Counted from the first letter of the stretch, positions 35,890-44,741 are shown. The stretch: 64,000 bases of DNA from Candidatus Anammoxibacter sp. (GCA_021777105.1 JAIQZQ010000012.1:28302-92301); one strand, 5' to 3'. A program made the numbers and translations. The notes: generated from the sequence alone by a model not told the origin.

Positions 35890-36603
35890 ATGCGGATAGA
35901 TATATTAACATTGTTTCCTGAAATGTTTGATGGGGCGCTAAATTGCAGCATACTCAGAATAGCCCAAGAGAAAAGCCTGGCGTGTTTTTTTACGCATAAT
36001 ATAAGGGACTATTCGGAAGATAAGCATAAATGCGTTGACGACAGGCCATATGGCGGCGGGCCTGGAATGGTCTTGAAACCTGAGCCTGTATTTAACGCGG
36101 TTGAGGCGGTTGAAAAAATTGACGCCGGCCTGCATAGGCAAACAACAAAGGTTTTGTTGACACCTCAGGGCAAAAGATTTAACCAGGCGATAGCAAGAGA
36201 ACTTTCCGGCAATGACAGGTTGATTTTTATTTGCGGCCATTACGAGGGGTTTGATGAACGAATAAGGGAAGGGCTGGATGTCTTTGAGTTGTCGATCGGC
36301 GATTATATTTTGTCCGGTGGCGAGATTCCGGCTTTGGCGGTGATTGACGCTGTTGTAAGGTTGATACCAGGCGCGCTTGGAGACGATGAGTCAAATATAG
36401 ATGAGTCTTTTGAGGATGGATTGCTTGAGTACCCTCACTACACGCGCCCGTTTGAGTATCGCGGCATGAAAGCTCCAGACACCCTGATTTCAGGAAACCA
36501 TAAAAAAATAAAGGAATGGAAACATTCACAATCAGTTAAGAGAACCAGAGAGAGGCGGCCTGATTTATCTGGGCTTTGTATTAACGCCGCGTTAAAAGAT
36601 TAG
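35890..36603 (+). CDS. trmD: tRNA (guanine-N1)-methyltransferase
   Basis: A 237-residue SPOUT methyltransferase that makes m1G37 in tRNAs and prevents +1 frameshifting. Motifs: the start MRIDILTLFPEMFDGALNCS, DDRPYGGGPGMVLKPEPV, the trefoil-knot segments ICGHYEGFDERI and LSIGDYILSGGEIPALAVID, and the C-terminal HYTRPFEYRGMKAP. The conserved Asp after LSGGE.A and the Arg in the GHYEG.DER loop are present. The start ATG has a weak ribosome site. It is in the usual rpsP-trmD-rplS order. Confidence 0.95.
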   Translation: MRIDILTLFPEMFDGALNCSILRIAQEKSLACFFTHNIRDYSEDKHKCVDDRPYGGGPGMVLKPEPVFNAVEAVEKIDAGLHRQTTKVLLTPQGKRFNQAIARELSGNDRLIFICGHYEGFDERIREGLDVFELSIGDYILSGGEIPALAVIDAVVRLIPGALGDDESNIDESFEDGLLEYPHYTRPFEYRGMKAPDTLISGNHKKIKEWKHSQSVKRTRERRPDLSGLCINAALKD

Positions 36604-36651
36604 CGGCTTGTAACATTTCAGTTATATGGAAAATTATAGGAGATTCAATAA

Positions 36652-37137
36652 ATGCAGATAGTTGACTCAATAGAAAAGAAATTTATGAAAACGAAGATCC
36701 CAAATATTTCGATTGGCGATCAGGTGGAGGTCTCCAGCAAGATTGTTGAGGGAGACAAGGAGAGAATCCAGAAATTTATAGGAACCGTTATAGCTAAAAA
36801 GGGCGCCGGCATGCGCGCCAACTTTACAGTTAGGCGCATTGTGCAAGGCGAAGGCGCTGAGCGTATTTTCCCTATACATTCTCCAAATGTTAAAAAGGTT
36901 GAAGTTGTCAAATCAAGCAAGGTAAGACGCGCTAAATTGTATTATTTGAGAGATAGAAAAGGCAAAGAAACCAGGTTAAAGGAGAAGTTTTCCAAACTTG
37001 TTTCCAAGGCGGAAAGGATCGCTGCCAAGGCCGAGCTTAGAGCCAAACTAAAAGCGGAAGCTGCGCAAAAATCGGCTCCGGCTAAAGAGGCCACGGCTCC
37101 TAAACCGGAAGTAAGCGCGGAACAAACTGAAGATTAG
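36652..37137 (+). CDS. rplS: 50S ribosomal protein L19 with extended C-terminus
   Basis: The first ~115 residues are a standard L19 (IPNISIGDQVEVSSKIVEGD, RIQKFIGTVIAKKGAGMRAN, FTVRRIVQGEGAERIFPIHS, KLYYLRDRKGK). About 45 additional residues rich in Ala, Lys, Glu and Pro form a C-terminal tail (KAELRAKLKAEAAQKSAPAK). Such tails are known on L19 of some lineages. L19 lies at the 30S-50S interface. The stop is immediately followed by the next gene's ATG, so the two are coupled. Confidence 0.95.
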   Translation: MQIVDSIEKKFMKTKIPNISIGDQVEVSSKIVEGDKERIQKFIGTVIAKKGAGMRANFTVRRIVQGEGAERIFPIHSPNVKKVEVVKSSKVRRAKLYYLRDRKGKETRLKEKFSKLVSKAERIAAKAELRAKLKAEAAQKSAPAKEATAPKPEVSAEQTED

Positions 37138-37521
37138 ATGACGAAACCAGGCAAGGACGAGGTTGGCCGCGAGGGGGAGAAACTTGCGGCCGATTTTCTT
37201 AAAAAAAAGGGCTATAAAATTTTAAGAAAGAATTATACCTGCAATTTAGGCGAAATTGATATAATTGCCTCTGACAAAAATGTCCTTGCGTTTGTTGAGG
37301 TAAAGGCGAGATCTTCAAACAGGTTCGGCCCTCCTGAACTCGCCGTTACTAGACAAAAAAGGCGCCAAATAGTTAGAGTCGCCGAAACTTTTTTATCGCA
37401 AAGTAAAATTATTGATGTTGATTGCCGTTTTGATGTGGTCGCGATAAGTTTTAACCGAAATGATAATAACTCGCCTGAAATCAGATTATTACAAGACGCT
37501 TTCCGGTCTGACGATATTTAG
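37138..37521 (+). CDS. yraN: UPF0102 (YraN) family endonuclease-like protein
   Basis: A 127-residue protein with the Holliday-junction-resolvase-like core: GREGEKLAADFLKKKGYKIL, the catalytic LGEIDIIASD and FVEVKARSSNRFG, the D...E-x-K pattern of PD-(D/E)XK nucleases. Its role in vivo is undefined. The ATG touches the rplS stop codon with no intervening base, indicating translational coupling. rnhB, often found between rplS and yraN, is absent. Confidence 0.93.
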   Translation: MTKPGKDEVGREGEKLAADFLKKKGYKILRKNYTCNLGEIDIIASDKNVLAFVEVKARSSNRFGPPELAVTRQKRRQIVRVAETFLSQSKIIDVDCRFDVVAISFNRNDNNSPEIRLLQDAFRSDDI

Positions 37522-37559
37522 CCTTCCCGCAGCAATGGATATTTTTTTGCGATAGATTT

Positions 37560-38978
37560 ATGATTATAGACACACACGCGCATCTGGACTTTCCTGATTA
37601 CGAATCCGACCTAATATTAACCCTTCAAAACGCTAAACACGCAGGTGTTGAGCGCGTAATTAACGTAGGGATTGATTTGCCGTCCAGCAGGAAATCTATA
37701 GAACTGTCGGAAGAAATAAACAAAAAGTCCGGTTTGCCCAAGATTTTTGCCGGAGTAGGCATACACCCAAACCACGCGTCAGAGAACGCGGACGATGTTT
37801 TTGGGGAAATAGAGTCGCTTGCAAACCATGAGAACGTGGTCGCCATAGGCGAAACCGGGCTTGATTATTATAGAGATTATAGCTCTCCCGATGATCAGAA
37901 GCGGCTTTTTAGAAAACATATTGAATTGGCTTTGAAACTGGATTTGCCGGTTATAATACACAATCGCGAGGCTACCGACGATTGCTTAGACATTCTCGCC
38001 GAATATGCCGGTCGTAATTTAAAAGGGGTTATTCATTGTTATAGCTCAGACAAGGATCACGCAAAAAAGTTTCTAAAACTTGGTATGTATATCTCTTTTA
38101 CGGGAACCGTCACATATCCCAACGCGAAGAAATTGAGGGAAGCTTTGAAATGCGTGCCTACCGACAGGCTGCTGCTTGAGACTGATTGCCCGTTTTTAGC
38201 TCCTCAATCTAAAAGGGGCAAGCGTAATGAGCCTTCGTATCTGAAATATGTCATCCCTTTGATGGCGGAAACGTATGATCTTTCAGAAAATGACATTGAA
38301 CATGTCACTTCAAATAACGCGCGGCTTCTTTTTGGACTTGGCCTGGAAACGCCTAAAGCTGAAATTGCCTATGTTATCAGGAATTCCTTATACCTTAATA
38401 TAACAAACAAGTGCCCGAACGATTGCATTTTTTGTGAACGCAAGACTTTTCCATATGTTAAAGGGCACTATTTGAAACTGGAAAATGAACCCTCTATTGA
38501 TGAGTTGATTGCCGCAATAGGCGATCCCAGCGGATATGACGAAGTTGTTTTTTGCGGTTTTGGTGAGCCAACCGAAAGGCTGGATGTTGTTAAAAGCGTT
38601 GCTAAATATTTAAAAGATAAAGGTGTCCGTGTAAGGCTGGACACCAATGGGCTTGGCAATTTGGTAAACGGTCGCTCTATAAGCGCAGAGCTTAAAGGTC
38701 TGATTGATCATATTTGCGTTAGCCTTAATTCTAATTTACAAGAGCAGTATGACGCGTTGTGTAAACCTGCGTTTGGCGATAGGTCATATCCTGAGTTATT
38801 GAAGTTTATAAAAGAGGCTAAAGACGCTATTCCAAATACGTTGGTTTCTGTTGTTGATATGCCTGACGTTGATGTTGAGGCGTGCAGAAAGATTGCTGAT
38901 GATTGCGGGGTGTCGTTTAGATTGAGGAAGTATAACGATACGGGATTTAAAAATGATTCGCAGCATTTAGCTCTTTAG
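37560..38978 (+). CDS. TatD-family metal-dependent hydrolase fused to a TatD-associated radical SAM domain
   Basis: Residues 1-~262 are a complete TatD-type hydrolase: IDTHAHLDF, GVGIHPNHA, IGETGLDYYRD, VIIHNREA, GVIHCYSS and LLETDCPFLAP supply the metal ligands. Residues ~270-472 are a short radical SAM domain with the cluster motif Cys285-x3-Cys289-x2-Cys292 (NKCPNDCIFCERK), the GFGEPTERLD (GGE-like) element and SLNSN. A radical SAM protein linked to TatD is known in several anaerobic lineages; here the two halves form one chain. The role is probably nucleic-acid end processing plus an unknown radical reaction. Ends one base before the third dispersed element. Confidence 0.92.
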   Translation: MIIDTHAHLDFPDYESDLILTLQNAKHAGVERVINVGIDLPSSRKSIELSEEINKKSGLPKIFAGVGIHPNHASENADDVFGEIESLANHENVVAIGETGLDYYRDYSSPDDQKRLFRKHIELALKLDLPVIIHNREATDDCLDILAEYAGRNLKGVIHCYSSDKDHAKKFLKLGMYISFTGTVTYPNAKKLREALKCVPTDRLLLETDCPFLAPQSKRGKRNEPSYLKYVIPLMAETYDLSENDIEHVTSNNARLLFGLGLETPKAEIAYVIRNSLYLNITNKCPNDCIFCERKTFPYVKGHYLKLENEPSIDELIAAIGDPSGYDEVVFCGFGEPTERLDVVKSVAKYLKDKGVRVRLDTNGLGNLVNGRSISAELKGLIDHICVSLNSNLQEQYDALCKPAFGDRSYPELLKFIKEAKDAIPNTLVSVVDMPDVDVEACRKIADDCGVSFRLRKYNDTGFKNDSQHLAL

Positions 38979-39017
38979 AGGATAATTCTCACCAGTGCAG
39001 ACAAGCTGCTCAGCGCT
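38979..39017 (+). repeat. Dispersed 39-base element, copy 3
   Basis: Starts AGGATAATTCTCACCAGTGC directly after the TatD-fusion stop codon and ends AGACAAGCTGCTCAGCGCT, matching copies at 20645 (minus) and 30219. It contains a small GCAG/CTGC hairpin. The next gene starts 117 bases further on. Confidence 0.75.
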
Positions 39018-39134
39018 AAGTATAGTGAATTTTAATCAGGAAGAATGTACATAAAGTGATAAGTTGGCGGTTATGTTTTTATTTGCTTGCCGCCGACGTT
39101 ATAAATTTTTTGTTTTATAATAGAGAATGTAAAA

Positions 39135-40070
39135 ATGACGACGGTTTTGGTAACGGGCGGGGCAGGGTTTATAGGTTCTCACATAATTGAGAATTTTATA
39201 AAATCAGGCAAAAAGGTAAGAGCCCTTGACAATTTCTCAACAGGGAAAAAGGAAAATTTAGAAATATTTGCCGGCTCTGTTGAAGTTTTTAACGGTGATA
39301 TTTGCGACGCTGATATTGTAAAAAAGGCGATAAAAGGGGTTGATTATGTGTTCCATTTAGCCGCGTTGCCTTCTGTTCCGCGTTCAATTGAAAACCCTAT
39401 CGCCTCAAACACTATAAATGTAGGCGGCTCGTTGAACATGTTGGTTGAAGCAAAAAATGCGGGAGTAAAGAGGTTTGTCTACGCTTCCTCGTCGTCTGTT
39501 TACGGCAATCCAAAAAGCATGCCTGTTGAAGAAACTTTTCAACCTGATCCACTATCTCCATACGCGGTCACTAAATTGTCCACAGAGTATTACGCCAAAA
39601 TTTTTTCAAGAATATATGGGCTGGAAACCGTGGGTTTGCGTTATTTTAACGTGTTTGGCCCGAGGCAGGACGCCGACTCGGAATATTCAGCTGTGATTCC
39701 TAAATTTGCGGATAAAATACTTAACAACAAAAGACCGGTTATTTATGGAGACGGCGAACAGTCAAGGGATTTTACATATATAGACAATGTGGTTCAAGCC
39801 AATATATTGGCTATAGAGGCGTCTAACGTTTCAGGCGAAGTTTTTAGCGTAGCATGCGGAGAGAGGGTGACTCTTAATGAAATGGTTGCCATGTTCAATG
39901 ATATTTTAAAGACGGATGTTAAACCTGAATATGTTGATCCGCGTAAAGGCGATATAAAACATTCATTTGCAAATATTTCTAAAGCAAAAGATTTACTTGG
40001 GTACGCCCCAAAGGTTCTGTTTAGGGAAGGATTGGAGAAATCAATAGAGTGGTATAAGAAAACTTTGTAA
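39135..40070 (+). CDS. NAD-dependent sugar-nucleotide epimerase (UDP-glucose/GlcNAc 4-epimerase type)
   Basis: A 311-residue extended short-chain dehydrogenase: NAD-binding TGGAGFIGSHIIENF, DNFSTGKKENLE, GDICDAD, the Ser of YASSSSVYG, and the catalytic YAVTK with LRYFNVFGPRQD. The SAVIPKFADKIL and YGDGEQSRDFTYIDNVV segments match WbpP/GalE-like epimerases. It would interconvert UDP-sugars for polysaccharide or glycoprotein synthesis. A TATAAT at 39116-39121 is too close to the ATG to be certain. The gene converges with the minus-strand gene ending at 40087. Confidence 0.92.
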   Translation: MTTVLVTGGAGFIGSHIIENFIKSGKKVRALDNFSTGKKENLEIFAGSVEVFNGDICDADIVKKAIKGVDYVFHLAALPSVPRSIENPIASNTINVGGSLNMLVEAKNAGVKRFVYASSSSVYGNPKSMPVEETFQPDPLSPYAVTKLSTEYYAKIFSRIYGLETVGLRYFNVFGPRQDADSEYSAVIPKFADKILNNKRPVIYGDGEQSRDFTYIDNVVQANILAIEASNVSGEVFSVACGERVTLNEMVAMFNDILKTDVKPEYVDPRKGDIKHSFANISKAKDLLGYAPKVLFREGLEKSIEWYKKTL

Positions 40071-40086
40071 ATTCTATTTTGCGCGG

Positions 40087-41163
40087 TTAATTTAAAGTAC
40101 GGCCTTTGGTATTGATCGTTTTTGCGGAAGTTGTTCTGCCCGGCGACACAATTATGTCCGGCTTCATGTCTAAACGGCGAATCCATGATTTTTCGTACGA
40201 CGGTTTCCAGAAAATTTTGTAGCTGCCGGGAGGCACGTTGTCAAAAAAGTAATAACCGTCTTGATCCGTGACTGTTTCAAGCGATTTGCCCCTCTTTACC
40301 ACTTTCATAAGCATCACCCTTTTCTGCGTTAGTGCGACAATTTGCACCTTGCAATTAGGAAGCGGCCCGTCTCTTCTCACTATTTTCCCTCGAACTTTTC
40401 CCATATTTTCGCGCAAGAATTCTTTCTCATCTTTCACCTCTTTAGCGCTCATTGCGTCCATAATCTCTTTTTTAATCTGCTCTTTAAATTTTTCCGGGTC
40501 TAAAGGCCCTTCATCTTGGTATTGTTGTTTCTCATTATAGTCTCCAGCCTGGAGGTTCGGTAATGATTCGCGTATTAAACCGGCTGATCCTGCGGATTGC
40601 CGCCGGTTTTTCGTTGCGTTATAGCTCTCATCCTCAAGTAATTCTAAATTAAGCGGGTTGTCATCATTTCTATAGGTTGCGGAGTCTTGCCTTTGATAGG
40701 TTTGAGTATTGGAATGCGAATAGCTTCCATTTTCGGCTCCAGTGTTTGCGTTGTCGTCCAACTCTAATGTTTCTACGAAACTCATAGGTAGTTTAAATGT
40801 GAAATAGTTGTTTGTTATGCCTACCATCTTGCATTTTATTTCGGTTTGATACCTGTCGTTTAGACGCGCGGAGTCCGGATATGCTGAATTGTTGTCTGGA
40901 TTTATGCTTAATTTGTCTATGCGCGACCGTTGTATCTTTGCGGTTAGGTAGCTTTCGGTTATTTTAATAACGTCAATATTGAAACTGTTTCTTGCCCCTT
41001 TTAAATAGACCGTGTCTCCAGAAACGGCGCCGGAAAGGCATGCTTTAAAACAGACAATACTAAACGTTAAAACCAGGAGTAAAAGCGGGCGCAAAGTAAT
41101 ACTACGTGGCTTCACGGATTTGCCGCATGTGTCTTTTGGCTTGCGCAACAATTTGGAATTCAT
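40087..41163 (-). CDS. Exported protein with C-terminal carboxypeptidase-regulatory-like domain
   Basis: A 358-residue protein of unknown function. A basic N-terminus leads to one hydrophobic segment (LRPLLLLVLTFSIVCFKACL), either a signal peptide or a lipoprotein-like sequence. Residues ~45-130 are beta-rich (VSGDTVYLKGARNSFNIDVI ... FTFKLPMSFVETLEL). A disordered, charged middle is followed by a helical EKFKEQIKKEIMDAMSAKEV stretch. Residues ~255-340 form an Ig-like CarboxypepD_reg domain (VRGKIVRRDGPLPNCKVQIV, then DQDGYYFFDNVPPGSYKIFW). It lies 51 bases after the 797-residue gene on the same strand, probably in one operon. Confidence 0.75.
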   Translation of the reverse strand: MNSKLLRKPKDTCGKSVKPRSITLRPLLLLVLTFSIVCFKACLSGAVSGDTVYLKGARNSFNIDVIKITESYLTAKIQRSRIDKLSINPDNNSAYPDSARLNDRYQTEIKCKMVGITNNYFTFKLPMSFVETLELDDNANTGAENGSYSHSNTQTYQRQDSATYRNDDNPLNLELLEDESYNATKNRRQSAGSAGLIRESLPNLQAGDYNEKQQYQDEGPLDPEKFKEQIKKEIMDAMSAKEVKDEKEFLRENMGKVRGKIVRRDGPLPNCKVQIVALTQKRVMLMKVVKRGKSLETVTDQDGYYFFDNVPPGSYKIFWKPSYEKSWIRRLDMKPDIIVSPGRTTSAKTINTKGRTLN

Positions 41164-41214
41164 GATTAATGTTTTATGTTAAAATGGATACAGCCGCTTT
41201 GCAAATCCTTAACT

Positions 41215-43608
41215 TTAAGGCGTAAGAGGGTGTGGCGAAAATATGTTGTTGTCATGAAAGAGGTCGTCAAACTGATAAAATGCTTGCCCTTTGCTTCTGG
41301 GCATTTCAACATTAATTTCAATGTCGCTTAAAGCCTGCACAGGTTTGCCGTGCGCGTAAGTTAAATCCGCCCAGTGCCCTTTCTCAGGCTCGTCCGGATC
41401 AATATAAATGGTGCCGTTAAATGGTGAAAAGTATAGAAATGGTTCCCATGCGGCGGTTGGCGGTATTATGTCGCCGCCGTTTTTATTTGGGTTCATCAGG
41501 AATGTAGGGAAAAGAAGCGCGTCTTTTATGCCGTCAAAATCTTTGTCTACATTTTTAATGTTAAGCGGATGAAAACGGCTAAGGTCGTTATCGCAAAACT
41601 TTCCTATGTGTAAAGGATGATTGCACATCTTGGCAACGCCGAAGCCTTCGGTTTTCTGTCCTATGACCAGGCCCTTTTGGTAAGACTCTGAATTGCCGCT
41701 TTTTGATATTTTCCATTTGTCCTCAATTGTTTGCATTACCTGGGGCGTTAAATCAACGTTGCATTCGTATAGATAATCAAAAGCCGGCTCCTTTTTGCTT
41801 TGAATAATATAGCGGGGAGGATTAAAAATAAAGTCTCCTCCCCGGTTAGAATCGGAAAATTGGTATCCATAATGTCCCGTCATTTGCCGCATGGAAAATT
41901 TGGGAGCGACAAATGGTTTCAAGAACTTTTTGTCTAATTCGTCTATAAACACTCCGTCTTGTTGGATAATAGAGTAGTGCGGTCTAAATCCCCATCCTGT
42001 TCGCCACTGCATTTCCGCTACTTTTGGAGCTCCGTATACCGGTTTGAAATTCATTACTTCAAAGCTGAACACCCCGCCGGAAACATTTCTTGTGATATCC
42101 TCGTTTAAAGCGCGTCCAAAGTCCACATTTCTATAATAGTGAGAGTGGTTGTCCAGGTTAAAAACCCTGTTATTCAAAACTTCGCCCTGTTTCCAGTTTC
42201 TAATAGCGTTGAGATACGGCCCTTTGCCATACATCTCATTATTTAAAAACGCCACGATAAAGTCGTAATCGTCTATGATTTTTCCTTCAGCATTAAGCGT
42301 GTTAATTACTTCCGGCGGAAGTTGTATTTGGTTTGTCATGAGGGCCATCCAGTCCTCATGCGAGCCGGCAGGTTCTGTTGCGGGATCGTTAAGCATTGCA
42401 TCCAGCTCTTCAGCGGTAACTTTTCCGTCCAGAGCCGCGCGGACAACTTTATAAATTTTTTTCTCAGGAGCAGCGTCGCCTATGCCGGCAATATCCAGCT
42501 CCCTGTTTCTAATAGCCCGTGAAAGGCTCATCGGATTCAGCTCATTTTTTTCATTATGAGCGTTTTTCAATTCAAACAGAAAATCCAGAAAATGGATCCT
42601 TGGCGGGTGCAATCTCCAACCCCATGTATAAATTCCGCGTAAAAAACGAAAAGCGGTATGTTGCACTGTAATGTGCGAAACTGTGTTTTTTTCAACAGGA
42701 ATCCAAACCGTGTCCTCTCCCTTGTGCGGCAATCGCACACTGCCGCCTTCTTTAGATTCAACGCCGGGATCAGCGTCAAGCAATACTTGCGTAGGCGCGA
42801 AATCTTCATCAATCAAAGAATAAATGTGATAATTTATTCGAAGGGTATCGTCCTGCGACGGCACGTTTGTCACGGAATTTACAATAGGAATATGAATAAA
42901 GAATGTGTCTGAATCGAATTGTTGGCCATACCATATCATATTGACGTCGACTTCCCAAATGTTCACTTCATCTTCCTCGTCAAGGACATCGGGATTTGCG
43001 CCTTCTGCTGGTTTTTTGAAATTTCTCTCGGTTATACCTGAATGTCGCACTTTTTTTGTCTTATATTCGCCTTTTACCGCGTCTTCAGGAAACGCTGAGT
43101 CTGGAATTGAGTCCTCATTCCACCTGTTAAAATTAAGCAGCGCAAATCCGTCGTAAATCTTTCCTGAAGTAGTTCCGAGCAAAATGTCTTTGATTTCCTT
43201 TGCGTCATCTATGCTGATTTCTCCTTTTTTAGATTTATCTGATAAATTAGATAAAGCGTTTCGTAAATCTTCATGTGGATTGCTTACTTTGACTATCTCA
43301 TTTTGTAATATGCTCTTAGCTCCCAAAGCCGGCTCTACATTAGCGCTAATCAGATTAGCTAAACGACCGTTTACGATCTGTTTTGTGTGCGGGGCTATAA
43401 TTTCTCTCTCCATAAGGGCGCTTAAAACCGGATCTTTTATTCCGCTTTCAAACAAGCCCGTATCGTCCGCTTTCGCGATAACTCCTTTAATATTAAGCCC
43501 CTCAATGTTAAAAGTTGGGCTTAATCCTAAATTGGCCGCTAAAATTAGAAAAATTAAGAAAAATTTACAGGTAAATCCAGCCATATTAAAAGTTTTTTTT
43601 GTATCCAT
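41215..43608 (-). CDS. Large exported protein of unknown function beside the copper-oxidase cluster
   Basis: A 797-residue protein with a signal peptide (FTCKFFLIFLILAANLGLS). I do not recognise a family. The N-terminal third is helical with a possible regulatory motif (SIDDAKEIKDILLGTTSGKI). The middle has beta-rich segments with aromatic and His-rich motifs: IWYGQQFDSDTFFIHIPIV, YTWGWRLHPPRIHFLDFLFE, LDNHSHYYRNVDFGRAL. The C-terminal part is acidic and has a calcium-loop-like DKDFDGIKDALLFP. The WGWRLHPPRIHF element may mark a protein family that accompanies large secreted oxidases, but this is from memory and not certain. It is divergent from the barrel and oxidase genes. Confidence 0.75.
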   Translation of the reverse strand: MDTKKTFNMAGFTCKFFLIFLILAANLGLSPTFNIEGLNIKGVIAKADDTGLFESGIKDPVLSALMEREIIAPHTKQIVNGRLANLISANVEPALGAKSILQNEIVKVSNPHEDLRNALSNLSDKSKKGEISIDDAKEIKDILLGTTSGKIYDGFALLNFNRWNEDSIPDSAFPEDAVKGEYKTKKVRHSGITERNFKKPAEGANPDVLDEEDEVNIWEVDVNMIWYGQQFDSDTFFIHIPIVNSVTNVPSQDDTLRINYHIYSLIDEDFAPTQVLLDADPGVESKEGGSVRLPHKGEDTVWIPVEKNTVSHITVQHTAFRFLRGIYTWGWRLHPPRIHFLDFLFELKNAHNEKNELNPMSLSRAIRNRELDIAGIGDAAPEKKIYKVVRAALDGKVTAEELDAMLNDPATEPAGSHEDWMALMTNQIQLPPEVINTLNAEGKIIDDYDFIVAFLNNEMYGKGPYLNAIRNWKQGEVLNNRVFNLDNHSHYYRNVDFGRALNEDITRNVSGGVFSFEVMNFKPVYGAPKVAEMQWRTGWGFRPHYSIIQQDGVFIDELDKKFLKPFVAPKFSMRQMTGHYGYQFSDSNRGGDFIFNPPRYIIQSKKEPAFDYLYECNVDLTPQVMQTIEDKWKISKSGNSESYQKGLVIGQKTEGFGVAKMCNHPLHIGKFCDNDLSRFHPLNIKNVDKDFDGIKDALLFPTFLMNPNKNGGDIIPPTAAWEPFLYFSPFNGTIYIDPDEPEKGHWADLTYAHGKPVQALSDIEINVEMPRSKGQAFYQFDDLFHDNNIFSPHPLTP

Positions 43609-44009
43609 AAATGCTTATTTAGCCAATTTTTAAGAAAATTTAAATAAGTATATATCTTCTAAAAAAAAAGGAAGATTGTCAAAGTTTATTTTAATGTGTA
43701 TTTGTGGTTTTTTATAAGTCAAAACAATAAGAAATATCAGCTTTTTAATCATTGGTTCTTTATTCTATAATTTTGATAAATATACTTGACAGGATGCGCT
43801 TTTTTTGTATACTTATGAGGATTTTCTAGCTATTGCTATATATGTTAATTTTTGTTAACTCTAAACAGCGGTTGATTTTGTAAAGCTTTTTTCGTAAATC
43901 AGCTTTAAATAAAGGAGGTGAAATCAAGAAAATTTTAGGGCAAATGTGGCAAAATTTATAAAAATAAATGTTTTTATATTTTAAACAAAAAAAAAGGGGA
44001 AACTCTAAA
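43609..44009 (+). other. Divergent regulatory region between the unknown exported protein and the barrel gene
   Basis: A 400-base A/T-rich region holding a consensus promoter (separate entry) and a ~195-base leader. The leader contains a strong unused ribosome-site-like AAAGGAGGTGAAATC at 43912-43926 followed only by a six-codon frame (GTGAAATCAAGAAAATTTTA then G), and the string GGCAAATGTGGCAAAATTT, which resembles GAATGTGGCAAAATTTTTAA at 2781. Confidence 0.5.
43786..43813 (+). promoter_or_regulatory. Consensus sigma-70 promoter
   Basis: TTGACA (43786-43791), a 16-base spacer and TATACT (43808-43813) form a near-perfect housekeeping promoter. The predicted start near 43820 would give a leader of about 190 bases before the barrel gene at 44010. 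Confidence 0.75.
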
Positions 44010-44741
44010 ATGAAAAAAACTACAAAAGCTATAATGTTCTTATCATTGTTTGCCGTTACATTTTCGTTTTTGGCAATCATGAAAGAAGCAAGCGCCCAGA
44101 AATTGGGTCAAATGTATATGCGTGGTAGTTATGCGCGCGCTGATGAATCAAGGTCTGATGATATTTTGGCTGGTAATGTAGATGCGTTAGGATTAGAAGG
44201 TATTAGTGATAAAGATGGTTATGGTATTTCAACCGGTGTTGGTATCAGGGCTGTTCCTAAAGATCCATGGTTTGGTCAGGAAATTTGGGGTGTTGTAGGT
44301 CTAGAATATAACAGGTTTGGAGATGGCGATAGAGGCGCGAATTTGCCGGCTGTTCTTGAAAATAGATTTGGCTTGCCTTCTAAAGCTCTTTCAAAAGATT
44401 CTGGTTTAAATGAAGAAATATCTACAGCCATATTTAACGTGCAAATTGGTCCTAGGATTCGTTTTGTTTTTGGGGAACCTAGTGATAAATTGTTTGATTT
44501 GAAAAGGTTGCATCCATTTATCGGCACGTCAATGATGTTTGGCGTTATCTCTCCACCTTCTGATGATGTTACTTATATTGATATAGGAGCCATGGTTACG
44601 GCCGGATTTGATTATGTTTTGCCTCCTTTGGGCGGTTTGTTTAGCATAGGCGCTGATTACAGGCATCACTTCTTTGGCGGCGCTACAGGAACAAATATGG
44701 ATTATGGTTCTGCCGGAATAGCTATTAGCGTTAATTTCTAA
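44010..44741 (+). CDS. Outer-membrane beta-barrel-type protein
   Basis: Start 44010 (MKKTTKAIMFLSLFAVTFSF) follows AAAAGGGGAAACTCTAAA; upstream in-frame codons are excluded. Signal peptide cleavage is likely near KEASAQ. The mature ~215 residues alternate polar and hydrophobic residues with aromatic girdles (MYMRGSYARADESRS, WGVVGLEYNRFGDGDR, FNVQIGPRIRFVFGEPSD, GADYRHHFFGGATG) and end in the typical C-terminal Phe (AGIAISVNF), the signature recognised by the BAM machinery. The size fits an 8-10-strand barrel. It is the first gene after a consensus promoter and precedes the giant oxidase, suggesting a role in its secretion or anchoring, which is inferred. Confidence 0.82.
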   Translation: MKKTTKAIMFLSLFAVTFSFLAIMKEASAQKLGQMYMRGSYARADESRSDDILAGNVDALGLEGISDKDGYGISTGVGIRAVPKDPWFGQEIWGVVGLEYNRFGDGDRGANLPAVLENRFGLPSKALSKDSGLNEEISTAIFNVQIGPRIRFVFGEPSDKLFDLKRLHPFIGTSMMFGVISPPSDDVTYIDIGAMVTAGFDYVLPPLGGLFSIGADYRHHFFGGATGTNMDYGSAGIAISVNF

